Source of the DNA: Enterobacteriaceae bacterium RIT691
GTDB lineage: Bacteria; Pseudomonadota; Gammaproteobacteria; Enterobacterales; Enterobacteriaceae
DNA length: 64,000 nucleotides
Direction of reading: 5' to 3'
NCBI GenBank assembly: GCA_009668205.1
Contig: WJYM01000004.1
Location: 186,001-250,000, forward strand
Both the position numbers and the translations under genes were made by a program. A model generated the notes under the pieces. It saw only the letters and a program-made list of their open reading frames with translations. It was not told the origin of the DNA and did not search any database. This document shows positions 26,532 to 36,301 of the stretch, piece after piece; the first letter of the stretch is position 1; each line of letters begins with the position of its first letter.

Positions 26532-28469
26532 TCAGTAACGCTGCTTCCATTCATCATCGGTGAGGATTTGCGGTTTTTCCCCCATGAAGTAACGGTAGTA
26601 AGCGTCATAAGCCAACACGTTCTTCACATAGCCGCGCGTTTCTGAGAACGGAATACTCTCCACAAATGCAGCTGCATCAATGCGCCCCGCGCTGTTGCCC
26701 TGCCAGGTTCTCACTCTGCCCGGCCCCGCGTTATACGCCGCTGATGCGTAGATGCGGTTATTGCCAAACTGCTGATAAACGTACTGCAGATAGCGGGTGC
26801 CGATATTGATGTTGGTCTCCGGGTCCAACAGCTGATTAGGCCCGCTGTAACCCGGTATATTAAACATCTTCACAGTGTGCGTGGCGGTGCCCGGCATGAT
26901 TTGCATCAGCCCGGTGGCGCCCACCGGTGAGCGTACTTTTGGGTTCCAGGCACTTTCCTGACGGGCAATCGCCATGGCGTAGCTTTTGCTGATCCCTTTA
27001 TCTCCGGTGTAACGGACAAAAAGATCTTTATAGGCCAGCGGGAAACGTTCCTCAAGATTATCCCAAAGCTTACCGGCGATCGTCGCCTGTACGCTGAGAT
27101 CCCACCACCCTTCATCGAAGGCAAATTTCGCCAGTTGCCCTTGCTCAGTGCGGGTGCGGCTGGTGACCAGGTTCGCCCATTCGCTACGCGCGGTGTTGTC
27201 CTGATTCCAGTACATTAATTCACGAACACGGGCCATTTCTGGACCGTTCACCAGCAGAGGAGCCACGGTACCTTCCGGTTTCTCAACGCGGATCGGATAG
27301 TCTTCGCCAAGACGCTGTGCGGCAACCATCGGATAGAAACCCCGTTGCTGCATCAGTGAGTGCAGAATATCTTTCGCTTCCTGATCGCGCCCACGCTCCA
27401 TCAGCAGATCGGCCTGCCAGTAGCGCCACTCGTCTTTATCTTTGGCTTCCATCGGCAGCCGTGCAAGCCAGGTATTCAGCCCACGCCGATCGCCGTTACC
27501 GATAGCCATACGCACACGACGCTCAACCAGTGACGTTGATTGCGAGCGCATAATGGCATCATCACGCCAGCGCGCCTGTTCATCGGTCACATCCGTGCCC
27601 ATCAAACGCCAGGCGACGATATCGCGCAGCTCCTGAGTCTGCTCCTCATTCAGCTTCTGCGCTTCCACCAGGGAAGGGATCATCAGGCGGGCGTTGTCCG
27701 CATCCTGACGGGCGGCACTTGCAAAAGCGACCGCCGCCATCTGGCGTGTGAAATCGGTAACCCCCGTGGTCTGCGCAAAGGTCAGCACGCTGTTCGGATT
27801 GTTGGCAAGGCTCACAACGGCCGAAGAGATAGTCTGATAATCCGCAGGCATCTGGCTTGCCAGCGCATTCACCAGGCTTGTATTTCCGGCTTTCATCGCC
27901 AGGCGAATACGTTCCAGATAAGCCAGCGGATCCTGAGCACCAGACGTCCGCCAGGCATTAAACAAATTGCCGCAGGCGTTGGGCTGATTCTTCCCGGTGA
28001 GCCACAGATCTTTCGCCCCTTCCCAGGCTTCCTGTGTCTGCCCGACGCTGTATTTCGCATAGTAGTAGTTACACTGCGCTTCAGTTGTGGTCGGTTTATC
28101 CGGACTGAACGCCAGCAGACCGCGCCAGTCTTCACGGCGCGCCAGCTCATTCACAAAGCGATTTCGTAGCGTGCGGGCCGCAGGCAGCGTTGGGTATGCC
28201 TGAATGAATTGTGAGACGCCGACCGCCGGTTCATTCATCAGGTCATCCGTCAGCTCACGGTATTGCAGATAGGGGTAGAGAGGATAATCCTTAAGCGTCG
28301 GCATCAGGCTGTCGACGACGTCCATCTGCTTCTGATCCCAGGCCTGCTTAATCTGGGCGTAACGGTTGCGTTGTTCATCCAGTGAATCTGCACGCACCGC
28401 ATTGCTGACCGTAAGCAATGCCATGCCAACAGCCAGAAGACGCCACGTCATGGTTGTTGCTTTTTCCAC
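26532..28469 (-). CDS. slt: soluble lytic murein transglycosylase Slt70
   Basis: Periplasmic muramidase that cleaves peptidoglycan with formation of 1,6-anhydro-MurNAc. The 645 residues equal E. coli Slt. Signal peptide 1-28 (to SNAVRA). A long alpha-helical ring of U/L-domain repeats spans about 30-450. The C-terminal SLT catalytic domain carries the catalytic Glu in AIARQESAWNPKVRS and GATGLMQIMPGTA. The start is GTG at 28467-28469, in the E. coli-like MEKA context. It lies upstream of trpR on the same strand, in its own unit. Confidence 0.96.
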   Translation of the reverse strand: MEKATTMTWRLLAVGMALLTVSNAVRADSLDEQRNRYAQIKQAWDQKQMDVVDSLMPTLKDYPLYPYLQYRELTDDLMNEPAVGVSQFIQAYPTLPAARTLRNRFVNELARREDWRGLLAFSPDKPTTTEAQCNYYYAKYSVGQTQEAWEGAKDLWLTGKNQPNACGNLFNAWRTSGAQDPLAYLERIRLAMKAGNTSLVNALASQMPADYQTISSAVVSLANNPNSVLTFAQTTGVTDFTRQMAAVAFASAARQDADNARLMIPSLVEAQKLNEEQTQELRDIVAWRLMGTDVTDEQARWRDDAIMRSQSTSLVERRVRMAIGNGDRRGLNTWLARLPMEAKDKDEWRYWQADLLMERGRDQEAKDILHSLMQQRGFYPMVAAQRLGEDYPIRVEKPEGTVAPLLVNGPEMARVRELMYWNQDNTARSEWANLVTSRTRTEQGQLAKFAFDEGWWDLSVQATIAGKLWDNLEERFPLAYKDLFVRYTGDKGISKSYAMAIARQESAWNPKVRSPVGATGLMQIMPGTATHTVKMFNIPGYSGPNQLLDPETNINIGTRYLQYVYQQFGNNRIYASAAYNAGPGRVRTWQGNSAGRIDAAAFVESIPFSETRGYVKNVLAYDAYYRYFMGEKPQILTDDEWKQRY

Positions 28470-28722
28470 ATGCGCTCCTCGTAAATCGTGCCAATGCAGC
28501 CTCGTGCCGCGTAAAAAAGCTGTGTCAGCTAATTCTCCTTCATTCCTGAAGAGTTAGCGGATGCAGCCTCTCTTTATGCTAATCAGACAACCAAAATTCT
28601 GCCACGTTGCAACGCGTTTTTTCCCCTGACTGTTATCCCGATCGCCTGCTGGGATTAGCGGCTGAAAAAGGCTACACTTCGCCTTTAATCTCATGATCAC
28701 GATAAAAGAGGCGAAGTCCAAC

Positions 28723-30390
28723 GTGGCTCAATTCGTTTATACCATGCATCGCGTCGGCAAAGTGGTACCGCCGAAGCGTCATATTCTGAAAAACATCTCG
28801 CTGAGCTTCTTCCCTGGCGCAAAAATCGGTGTTCTGGGCCTGAACGGTGCCGGTAAATCCACCCTGCTGCGCATCATGGCCGGTATCGATACTGATATCG
28901 AAGGTGAAGCACGTCCACAGCCGGGAACCAAAATTGGTTACCTGCCGCAAGAACCTCAGCTTAACCCGGAACAGACCGTTCGCGAATCCGTAGAAGAAGC
29001 CGTTTCAGAAGTGGTTAACGCCCTGAAAGGCCTCGATGAAGTCTATGCTAAGTATGCCGAGCCGGATGCGGACTTCGACAAACTGGCTGCCCAGCAGGGT
29101 AAATTCGAAGAAATTATCCAGGCGCACGACGGCCACAACCTGAACGTGCAGCTGGAGCGCGCGGCGGACGCCCTGCGTCTGCCAGACTGGGATGCTAAAA
29201 TCGGTAACCTGTCCGGGGGTGAACGCCGCCGCGTAGCGCTGTGCCGTCTGCTGCTGGAAAAGCCAGACATGCTGCTGCTCGACGAACCGACGAACCACCT
29301 GGATGCGGAATCCGTGGCCTGGCTGGAACGCTTCCTGCACGACTTCGAAGGTACCGTTGTGGCCATCACCCACGACCGTTACTTCCTCGACAACGTGGCC
29401 GGTTGGATCCTCGAACTGGACCGCGGCGAAGGTATTCCATGGGAAGGCAACTACTCTTCCTGGCTTGAGCAGAAAGATCAGCGTCTGGCCCAGGAAGCGT
29501 CTGCCGAAGCCGCTCGCCGTAAATCCATCGAGAAAGAACTCGAGTGGGTTCGTCAGGGTGCCAAAGGCCGTCAGTCTAAGGGCAAAGCCCGTCTGGCACG
29601 CTTCGAAGAGCTTAACAACACTGAATACCAGAAACGTAACGAAACCAACGAACTGTTTATTCCACCTGGAGCACGTCTGGGCGATAAAGTCGTTGAAGTG
29701 GCGAATCTGGGCAAATCCTACGGCGACCGCCTGCTGATTGAAGATCTGAGCTTCTCCGTGCCGAAAGGCGCGATTGTCGGCATCATCGGGCCTAACGGTG
29801 CGGGTAAATCAACCCTGTTCCGCATGATGTCTGGTCAGGAACAGCCAGACAGCGGCAGCATCACCCTGGGTGAGACCGTCAAACTGGCTTCCGTCGATCA
29901 GTTCCGTGACGCGATGGACAACAGTAAAACCGTTTGGGAAGAAGTGTCTGGCGGCCTGGATATCATGAAGGTGGGCAACACTGAAATGCCAAGCCGTGCT
30001 TACGTTGGCCGTTTCAACTTCAAAGGCACCGATCAGGGCAAACGCGTGGGCGAGCTGTCCGGTGGTGAGCGTGGTCGCCTGCACCTGGCGAAACTGCTGC
30101 AGGTCGGCGGTAACGTGTTGCTGCTTGATGAACCAACCAACGACCTGGATATCGAAACCCTGCGCGCGCTGGAAAACGCCCTGCTGGAGTTCCCGGGCTG
30201 TGCGATGGTTATCTCGCACGACCGCTGGTTCCTCGACCGTATTGCGACCCACATTCTGGATTACCAGGATGAAGGGAAAGTGGAGTTCTTCGAAGGTAAC
30301 TTTACCGAATACGAAGAGTACAAGAAACGCACGCTGGGCGCTGAGGCGCTGGAGCCAAAACGTATCAAGTACAAACGTATCTCCAAGTAA
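28723..30390 (+). CDS. ettA: energy-dependent translational throttle protein EttA
   Basis: ABC-F ATPase binding the ribosomal E site and gating entry into elongation according to ATP/ADP ratio. The GTG at 28723-28725 gives 555 residues, the E. coli length (VAQFVYTMHRVGKVVPPKRH). Two ABC cassettes have Walker A GLNGAGKST (about 39-47) and GPNGAGKST (about 356-364), signatures LSGGE in both, and Walker B LLLDEPTNHLD and LLLDEPTNDLD. A linker with the Arg/Lys-rich P-site-tRNA interaction motif lies between. An ATG 10 codons upstream in frame lacks homology. Confidence 0.95.
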   Translation: MAQFVYTMHRVGKVVPPKRHILKNISLSFFPGAKIGVLGLNGAGKSTLLRIMAGIDTDIEGEARPQPGTKIGYLPQEPQLNPEQTVRESVEEAVSEVVNALKGLDEVYAKYAEPDADFDKLAAQQGKFEEIIQAHDGHNLNVQLERAADALRLPDWDAKIGNLSGGERRRVALCRLLLEKPDMLLLDEPTNHLDAESVAWLERFLHDFEGTVVAITHDRYFLDNVAGWILELDRGEGIPWEGNYSSWLEQKDQRLAQEASAEAARRKSIEKELEWVRQGAKGRQSKGKARLARFEELNNTEYQKRNETNELFIPPGARLGDKVVEVANLGKSYGDRLLIEDLSFSVPKGAIVGIIGPNGAGKSTLFRMMSGQEQPDSGSITLGETVKLASVDQFRDAMDNSKTVWEEVSGGLDIMKVGNTEMPSRAYVGRFNFKGTDQGKRVGELSGGERGRLHLAKLLQVGGNVLLLDEPTNDLDIETLRALENALLEFPGCAMVISHDRWFLDRIATHILDYQDEGKVEFFEGNFTEYEEYKKRTLGAEALEPKRIKYKRISK

Positions 30391-30392
30391 AA

Positions 30393-30424
30393 GCAAAAAG
30401 GCAACCTCTGGTTGCCTTTTTTAA
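30393..30424 (+). terminator. ettA intrinsic terminator, first copy
   Basis: Stem AAAAAGGCAACC / GGTTGCCTTTTTT with a short CTCT loop and a T run, 2 bp after the ettA stop. Confidence 0.9.
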
Positions 30425-30487
30425 TGTTTGCTCCCTCTCCCCGTGGGAGAGGGCCGGGGTGAGGGCATCAGGCCGCACAAGGCAAAT

Positions 30488-30519
30488 GCAAAAAGGCAAC
30501 CTCTGGTTGCCTTTTTTAA
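30488..30519 (+). terminator. ettA intrinsic terminator, second copy
   Basis: Exact copy of the GGCAACC / GGTTGCC stem and T run of the first terminator, 95 bp downstream, produced by the local duplication. Confidence 0.85.
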
Positions 30520-30526
30520 TGGTTGC

Positions 30527-30682
30527 CCCCTCTCCCCATGGGAGAGGGCTGGGGTGAGGGCATCAGGCTACACCACACTTTTCCCCTCACCCTAACCCTC
30601 TCCCCAAAGGGGCGAGGGAACAGTACGGCGCTGTTTTTGATTATCTCCCTCTCCCTTGAGGGAGAGGGTCGGGGTGAGGGGG
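30527..30682. repeat. further CTCTCCC/GGGAGAGGG repeats downstream of ettA
   Basis: After the two units inside the duplication, an inverted copy (CCCCTCACCCTAACCCTC at 30584-30601, then TCCCCAAAGGGGCGAGGG) and another direct copy (CTCCCTCTCCCTTGAGGG, 30645-30662) follow. The 316-bp gap between ettA and nadR holds only terminators and these repeats. Confidence 0.8.
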
Positions 30683-30706
30683 AAATATCAAAGACGAAAC
30701 CGGTGT

Positions 30707-31939
30707 TTACCCCTGCTCACCCATCATCTGCTTCACCAGCTCTACGCAGCGCAGGAACCGCGCGTCGTAATCCGACTCCTCAACGTGAACAAACTCAATG
30801 TTATTGGCCTTGAGCATCTCTTCCAGCATCAGCTGAAATTCTTTGCGATCCACTGAACTGCCCAGGCTGCGTAGCCCGTCAGCCACCCACGGGGTGTTGT
30901 TTTCCAGCAGAATAACCAGGTCAAAGCGATACTCATCAATCAACGCCTGTACGAACGGGTGCTCACGCCCTTCGTACTTTTTACAGAACGCCTGGGTGGT
31001 GACAAAATCGGTATCGATAAACGCCACTTTATTGGCGTATTTCACCGCAAAATCAATGTACTGTGCATGACCGAGCGCGATCTTATCGTAATCGGAATAC
31101 TGTAACGCCATCTCATCGCCGCCAAGGTGCGAAAAGACGTAATCACGCCCGTATTCCCAGGCACTGGTGGTGTTGAAGATGTTAGCGAGTTTATTCACCA
31201 GCGTGGATTTCCCACTGGATTCACCGCCGAGAATCGCCACCGTGCGCACAAAGAACGGTTTCACTTCAGTCGGGATATATTCCCAGTAGCGCGACGGGTT
31301 CTCACGAATTTGCGCACCGCTGATGCTCATGAACGTCCTTTTCGGATCGATAAGCACCGTCTCGGTGCCCAGATGCTGACGGAACTGCGGGGCGTCGGCT
31401 TCTTCAGAGGTGTAAATCGAATTTGGCTGGATCCCCTTCTCTTCCATAAACGCCTTGATGCCGTTACTCCAGACATCCCAGCCGTGCGGATATGGCTCCA
31501 TCCCCTCTTCGTTAAAGGCATGAATATGAATATTTTTTTGATACTTAAAGGTTTGCAGCAGCCAGCGCAGCCTGTCGGAAACCGTGGGCTGCTGCGACAT
31601 CGCGCTGTCTTCAAACAGGGCGCGGTCGCGCTTTTCGTCGTAGCCCATGATGATGTGCAGTTCATCCACCTGGCTACAGGCGCGTTGGATCAGGTAGACA
31701 TGCCCGGTGTGCAGCGGATAAAACTTACCGAACACCACCCCGACGTTTTTCTGCTGACGCGGAAACTCAAGGCCAAGAAAGCGGTGCAGTGCTTCCAGCT
31801 TCTGGGCGCTGGGGCTTTTGATTTTGGCATTCAACAGCTGGCTGAGATAGCCCTTGGTCATCCCGCTGGCGTCCGCGACCTGCTGCAACGTGCAGCCTTT
31901 CTGACGGATCGCGGTTTTGATGTAATCGAAAGATGACAA
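30707..31939 (-). CDS. nadR: NadR: NAD-responsive repressor, NMN adenylyltransferase and ribosylnicotinamide kinase
   Basis: Trifunctional protein controlling NAD synthesis and nicotinamide riboside salvage. I place the start at a TTG (31937-31939) preceded by the Shine-Dalgarno sequence GGAGG, giving 410 residues as in E. coli (then SSFDYIKTAIRQKG). An N-terminal HTH spans about 1-60 (LQQVADASGMTKGYLSQLLN). The nucleotidyltransferase domain has GKFYPLHTGHVYLI, and the kinase domain has the Walker A GGESSGKST at about residue 235. The frame is open 19 codons upstream. It follows radA, from which it is separated by an ERIC element. Confidence 0.95.
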   Translation of the reverse strand: MSSFDYIKTAIRQKGCTLQQVADASGMTKGYLSQLLNAKIKSPSAQKLEALHRFLGLEFPRQQKNVGVVFGKFYPLHTGHVYLIQRACSQVDELHIIMGYDEKRDRALFEDSAMSQQPTVSDRLRWLLQTFKYQKNIHIHAFNEEGMEPYPHGWDVWSNGIKAFMEEKGIQPNSIYTSEEADAPQFRQHLGTETVLIDPKRTFMSISGAQIRENPSRYWEYIPTEVKPFFVRTVAILGGESSGKSTLVNKLANIFNTTSAWEYGRDYVFSHLGGDEMALQYSDYDKIALGHAQYIDFAVKYANKVAFIDTDFVTTQAFCKKYEGREHPFVQALIDEYRFDLVILLENNTPWVADGLRSLGSSVDRKEFQLMLEEMLKANNIEFVHVEESDYDARFLRCVELVKQMMGEQG

Positions 31940-31999
31940 AGGAGCCTCCTGCTGAAAAATATGCCAGACCGCCAATAGGGCCGGGCTAAAAAACAAGTG

Positions 32000-32126
32000 T
32001 ATACCCTAAATAATTCGAGTTGCAGGAAGGCGACAAGGGAGCTCATCCCCAGGAGCTTACTTTAGTAAGTGACTGGGGTGAGTGAGTGCAGTCAACGCAC
32101 CTGCAGCTTGAAGTATGACGGGTATA
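32000..32126. repeat. ERIC element between radA and nadR
   Basis: A 127-bp element with inverted ends TATACCC and GGGTATA and the canonical core CCCCAGGAGCTTAC / GTAAGTGACTGGGGTGAG. The length equals the classic ERIC (IRU) consensus. It ends one base before the radA stop codon and lies 60 bp upstream of the nadR start, so it is transcribed within the presumed serB-radA-nadR unit. Confidence 0.93.
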
Positions 32127-32127
32127 A

Positions 32128-33510
32128 TTATAAGTCGTCAAAGACGTTAAGTGCATCGGAAAGCTTTTTCACACCGTACACTTTCATCCCCTCAGGGATT
32201 TTTTTCGGGACATTGGCCGCCGGAACAATCGCCCGCTTAAAACCGTGCTTGGCGGCTTCTGAGATGCGCTCCTGGCCACTCGGTACCGGGCGGATTTCCC
32301 CCGCCAGACCGACTTCGCCAAACACCACCAAATCCTGCGGTAACGCGCGGTTTCTCAGGCTGGAGACCATCGCCAGCAGCAGCGCTAAATCGGCGCTGGT
32401 TTCGGCCACTTTGACCCCACCGACGACGTTCACAAACACATCCTGATCCGCCATCTGCAACCCGCCGTGACGGTGCAGAACCGCCAGGAGGATTGCCAGG
32501 CGGTTTTGCTCCAACCCCACCGCCACGCGGCGTGGATTGGACATCATCGACTGATCGACCAGCGCCTGAATCTCCACCAGCAGCGGACGCGTGCCTTCCC
32601 AGACCACCATCACCGAACTGCCCGGCGTGACCTCATCGCCGCGGCTCAGAAAAATGGCAGAAGGGTTACTGACTTCACGCAGCCCTTGCTCGGTCATGGC
32701 AAAAACGCCCAGCTCATTGACTGCGCCAAAGCGGTTTTTGTGGCTGCGCAACGTACGGAAGCGAGAATCCGCATCGCCATCAAGCATCACCGAACAGTCG
32801 ATACAGTGCTCAAGCACTTTCGGGCCCGCCAGCGAACCGTCTTTGGTGACGTGACCGACCATAACGATGGCCACGCCACGCGTTTTGGCAAAACGCGTCA
32901 GATAAGCTGCAGATTCACGCACCTGTGCCACGCTGCCAGGCGATGACTGAACGTCAGCCATATGCATCACCTGTATGGAGTCGATGACCATCAGCTTTGG
33001 CTGTTCTTCTTCGGCTATCTGGCAGATTTGCTCAATACCGGTTTCGGAGAGCATATTCAGATTGGCGGTCGGCAGCCCCAGGCGGTGAGCTCGCATCGCC
33101 ACCTGTTGTAAGGACTCTTCCCCGGTCACGTACAGCGTTTTCATCTGTTCGCTCAGCTTACAGAGCGTCTGCAGCAGCAGGGTGGATTTACCGGCCCCTG
33201 GGTTACCGCCAATCAGGATCGCGCTGCCCGGCACGACGCCACCGCCTAATACGCGGTCGAACTCTTTGAAGCCGGTAGAAAAACGCGGCAGTTCTTCGAG
33301 ACTGATGTCAGAGAGCTTTTGCACTCTGGACGCGCCTGCACTGCCAGCATAGCCGCTCAGGCGTTCATTACGTGCAACGGTCGGTGAAGCGGCGATACGC
33401 ACTTCGGTGATGGTGTTCCAGGCGTGGCAGGCGCTGCACTGCCCCTGCCAGCGCGGGTAGTCAGCACCACACTCGTTACAAACAAAGGCGCGTTTGGGAG
33501 CTTTCGCCAC
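32128..33510 (-). CDS. radA: DNA repair protein RadA (branch-migration ATPase)
   Basis: RecA-related ATPase processing recombination intermediates, also called sms. The 460 residues include an N-terminal C4 zinc motif (VCNECGADYPRW...CSACHAW, about 10-31), a RecA-like core with Walker A GGNPGAGKST at about 94-103, the RadA signature KNRFG near residue 258, and a C-terminal Lon-protease-like domain. It starts at GTG (33508-33510), 12 bp after serB, implying cotranscription. Confidence 0.96.
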   Translation of the reverse strand: MAKAPKRAFVCNECGADYPRWQGQCSACHAWNTITEVRIAASPTVARNERLSGYAGSAGASRVQKLSDISLEELPRFSTGFKEFDRVLGGGVVPGSAILIGGNPGAGKSTLLLQTLCKLSEQMKTLYVTGEESLQQVAMRAHRLGLPTANLNMLSETGIEQICQIAEEEQPKLMVIDSIQVMHMADVQSSPGSVAQVRESAAYLTRFAKTRGVAIVMVGHVTKDGSLAGPKVLEHCIDCSVMLDGDADSRFRTLRSHKNRFGAVNELGVFAMTEQGLREVSNPSAIFLSRGDEVTPGSSVMVVWEGTRPLLVEIQALVDQSMMSNPRRVAVGLEQNRLAILLAVLHRHGGLQMADQDVFVNVVGGVKVAETSADLALLLAMVSSLRNRALPQDLVVFGEVGLAGEIRPVPSGQERISEAAKHGFKRAIVPAANVPKKIPEGMKVYGVKKLSDALNVFDDL

Positions 33511-33522
33511 ATTAACCTCTTT

Positions 33523-34494
33523 TTACTTTTGATTCAGGCTGCCTGACAGAATACAAAATACCCCCATCAGGTCAGCGTGACGGATGGTGATTTCCGTCTG
33601 CTCATTCACTTTAGGTTTGGCATGGTAGGCGATCCCAAGACCCGCTGCTTTGATCATCGGCAGATCGTTGGCACCATCGCCAATCGCCACGGTTTGCGTG
33701 ACAGGAATTTCGTAGGTTTCCGCCAGACGTTTCAGGGTGCTGGCTTTGTACTGGGCATCAACAATGTCGCCAATGACGTTACCGGTGAGCACACCGTCAC
33801 GGATTTCCAGTTCGTTCGCCACCACGGCGGTTAAACGCAGCTTCTCGCGCAGGTAGTCGGCAAAGAAGGTAAAACCACCGGAAGCAATAGCTACCTTCCA
33901 GCCAAGGGTTTCCAGCTTGAGCACCAATGATGTCAGCCCTGGCATCAGCGGGAGGTCATCACGCACCTGACGAAGAATGTTGGCATCCGCCCCTTTCAGC
34001 GTCCCCACGCGTTGACGCAGGCTGGCGGTAAAATCGAGCTCACCGCGCATCGCGCGTTCGGTCACTTCGGACACCAGCTCACCCGTTCCCGCCAGTTTGG
34101 CAATTTCATCGATACATTCAATCTGGATAGCGGTGGAGTCCATATCCATCACCAGAAGGCCTGGCGTGCGCAGATGCGGGATTTTCCCCAGAGGGGCGAC
34201 ATCAAGTTCAGCATCATGCGCCAGACGCGTGGCGCGCGGCGTTAGCGACCCCGCCAAACGAATAACCTGATAATCTTCCACGCACCAGGCGGCGACAATC
34301 ACCATCGCAGCCCCCAGCTTGTGCTGGTAATCGGTCAGTCGCTGCTTGTCGAGATGACGACCATACAGCAGCCAGCCGCTGCGCCCGGCGTGGTAATCCA
34401 ACGGCATCACTTCGTCACCGCTAAGCGATAGCGGTAATCCAGGCCACAGGGAAACGTCATTAGGCAGATCGCACCAGGTCAAACTGTTCGGCAT
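33523..34494 (-). CDS. serB: phosphoserine phosphatase
   Basis: Last step of serine synthesis: dephosphorylates L-phosphoserine. The ATG at 34492-34494 gives 323 residues (MPNSLTWCDLPNDVSLWPGL), matching E. coli SerB at 322. An N-terminal ACT-like region is followed by the HAD domain with the nucleophile motif DMDSTAIQ at about residue 117, the conserved IASGGFTFF, and GDGANDLPM. The 14-codon upstream extension of the frame lacks homology. Divergent from ytjB. Confidence 0.96.
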   Translation of the reverse strand: MPNSLTWCDLPNDVSLWPGLPLSLSGDEVMPLDYHAGRSGWLLYGRHLDKQRLTDYQHKLGAAMVIVAAWCVEDYQVIRLAGSLTPRATRLAHDAELDVAPLGKIPHLRTPGLLVMDMDSTAIQIECIDEIAKLAGTGELVSEVTERAMRGELDFTASLRQRVGTLKGADANILRQVRDDLPLMPGLTSLVLKLETLGWKVAIASGGFTFFADYLREKLRLTAVVANELEIRDGVLTGNVIGDIVDAQYKASTLKRLAETYEIPVTQTVAIGDGANDLPMIKAAGLGIAYHAKPKVNEQTEITIRHADLMGVFCILSGSLNQK

Positions 34495-34597
34495 TACAGC
34501 TCCAGTAATCCAATTCTCGTCAGGAAAATAACGCATGAGGCTACCCTGTATCCAGCGCTTCTGGCAACATTAAGCTGCAAATTTTCAAAGGTGGAAT

Positions 34598-35245
34598 ATG
34601 GTTCGCGCAAAACTGAAATTTCGGCTGCATCGCGCCGTGATCGTGCTTATATGTCTTGCTCTGCTAGTCGCACTGATGCAAGGCGCTTCGTGGTTCAGTC
34701 AAAACTACCAGCGGCAGCGTAATCCGCAGATGGAAGATCTGGCCCGCACTCTCGCCCAGCAGGTCACGCTGAACCTCGCGCCTCTTATGCGCAGTGAGAC
34801 GCCAGATGAGAAAAAGATCAAACAGTTGCTAACGCAGCTCACCACGAATAGCCGCCTGTTGGATGCCAGCGTTTACGACGAGCAGGGTGATTTAATTACC
34901 CATGCCGGTGAAAGCGTGGACGTTCGCGACAGGCTGGCCCTGGATGGCAAAAAAGCCGGAGGCTATTTCAACCAACAGTTGGTCGAACCTATTCTTGGGA
35001 AAAATGAACCCGTTGGCTATCTGCGCCTGACGCTCGACACCCACACGCTGCCGACCGAAGCAAAACAGGTGGATAACACCACCAACATTCTGCGCCTGAT
35101 GCTGTTGCTATCGCTGGCTATCGGCGTGGTGCTGACGCGCACGCTGCTGCAGGGGAAACGCACCCGCTGGCAGCAATCGCCTTTCCTGCTGACGGCAAAT
35201 AAGTCCGTCCCCGAAGAGGATGAGAGCGAAAAGCAGGATAAGTGA
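34598..35245 (+). CDS. ytjB: membrane protein YtjB (Smp)
   Basis: Inner-membrane protein of 215 residues, E. coli Smp family; function not established. An N-terminal membrane helix spans about residues 11-31 (AVIVLICLALLVALMQ). A presumed periplasmic domain of about 130 residues follows, then a second helix about 165-180 (NILRLMLLLSLAIGVVL), and a short charged tail. Divergent from serB and 36 bp upstream of lplA. Confidence 0.9.
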   Translation: MVRAKLKFRLHRAVIVLICLALLVALMQGASWFSQNYQRQRNPQMEDLARTLAQQVTLNLAPLMRSETPDEKKIKQLLTQLTTNSRLLDASVYDEQGDLITHAGESVDVRDRLALDGKKAGGYFNQQLVEPILGKNEPVGYLRLTLDTHTLPTEAKQVDNTTNILRLMLLLSLAIGVVLTRTLLQGKRTRWQQSPFLLTANKSVPEEDESEKQDK

Positions 35246-35281
35246 TAAATTAGGTGAATCATTCAGAAAAGGAACTCTGCC

Positions 35282-36298
35282 ATGTCGACACTGCGTCTGC
35301 TTATCTCTGACTCTTACGATCCCTGGTTTAATCTGGCAGTAGAAGAGTGCATTTTCCGCCAGATGCCCGCCACGCAGCGCGTCCTGTTTTTGTGGCGTAA
35401 CGCCGATACGGTGGTGATTGGCCGGGCGCAAAACCCGTGGAAAGAGTGTAATACGCGGCGAATGGAAGAGGACAACGTGCGGCTTGCCCGTCGCAGCAGC
35501 GGCGGCGGTGCGGTGTTCCACGACCTTGGCAATACCTGTTTTACCTTTATGGCCGGTAAGCCGGAGTATGACAAAACCATCTCGACCCAAATCGTGCTCG
35601 ACGCGCTCAATGCACTAGGCGTGACGGCAGAAGCCTCCGGACGCAACGATCTGGTGGTCAAAACCGAGGACGGCGATCGCAAAGTGTCCGGCTCAGCCTA
35701 TAAAGAAACGTTGGATCGTGGCTTCCACCACGGCACGCTGCTGCTGAATGCCGACCTCAGCCGTCTGGCAAACTATCTGAAACCGGACAAAAAAAAGCTG
35801 CAGGCCAAAGGCATTACCTCCGTGCGCGGTCGCGTAGCCAATCTTACCGAATTACTGCCTGGCATCACCCATCAACAGATTTGCGAAGCGGTGACCAACG
35901 CCTTCTTTGCCCACTATGGCGAACGCGTTGCCGCCGAAGTGATTTCCCCGGACAAAGCCCCAGATTTACCCAACTTTGCTGAAACCTTTACCCGCCAGAG
36001 CAGCTGGGAATGGAACTTCGGTCAGGCTCCGGCGTTCTCCCATTTGCTGGACGAGCGTTTTACCTGGGGCGGCGTGGAACTTCACTTTGACGTCGAAAAA
36101 GGGCATATCACCCGCACGCAGGTGTTCACCGATAGCCTGAATCCGGCACCACTGGAAGCGCTTGCCACCCGCCTTCAGGGCTGCCTGTATCGCCCCGAGG
36201 TGCTGCAACAGGCGTGTGAGGCGTTAATCGGTGATTTCCCGGAGCAGGAAAAAGAGCTGCGCGAGCTCTCAGCGTGGATTGTGCAGGCGGTGCGCTAA
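35282..36298 (+). CDS. lplA: lipoate-protein ligase A
   Basis: Salvage enzyme that activates free lipoate with ATP and attaches it to lipoyl domains of 2-oxoacid dehydrogenases and GcvH. The 338 residues match E. coli. The conserved motif [15 protein letters not shown] is at about residues 69-83 and the lipoyl-AMP lysine is expected in [13 protein letters not shown] near residue 133. A C-terminal accessory domain spans about 255-338. It follows ytjB and is convergent with the next gene. Confidence 0.96.
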   Translation: MSTLRLLISDSYDPWFNLAVEECIFRQMPATQRVLFLWRNADTVVIGRAQNPWKECNTRRMEEDNVRLARRSSGGGAVFHDLGNTCFTFMAGKPEYDKTISTQIVLDALNALGVTAEASGRNDLVVKTEDGDRKVSGSAYKETLDRGFHHGTLLLNADLSRLANYLKPDKKKLQAKGITSVRGRVANLTELLPGITHQQICEAVTNAFFAHYGERVAAEVISPDKAPDLPNFAETFTRQSSWEWNFGQAPAFSHLLDERFTWGGVELHFDVEKGHITRTQVFTDSLNPAPLEALATRLQGCLYRPEVLQQACEALIGDFPEQEKELRELSAWIVQAVR

Positions 36299-36301
36299 CG
36301 C

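Larger units (their letters stand above)
30393..30568 (+). repeat. tandem duplication of an 81-bp terminator-plus-repeat unit
   Basis: Positions 30393-30473 and 30488-30568 are both 81 bp and differ at only 4 positions by eye. Each holds the ettA terminator hairpin followed by a CTCTCCC/GGGAGAGGG inverted repeat and GGGGTGAGGGCATCAGGC. The period is 95 bp. Confidence 0.9.
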
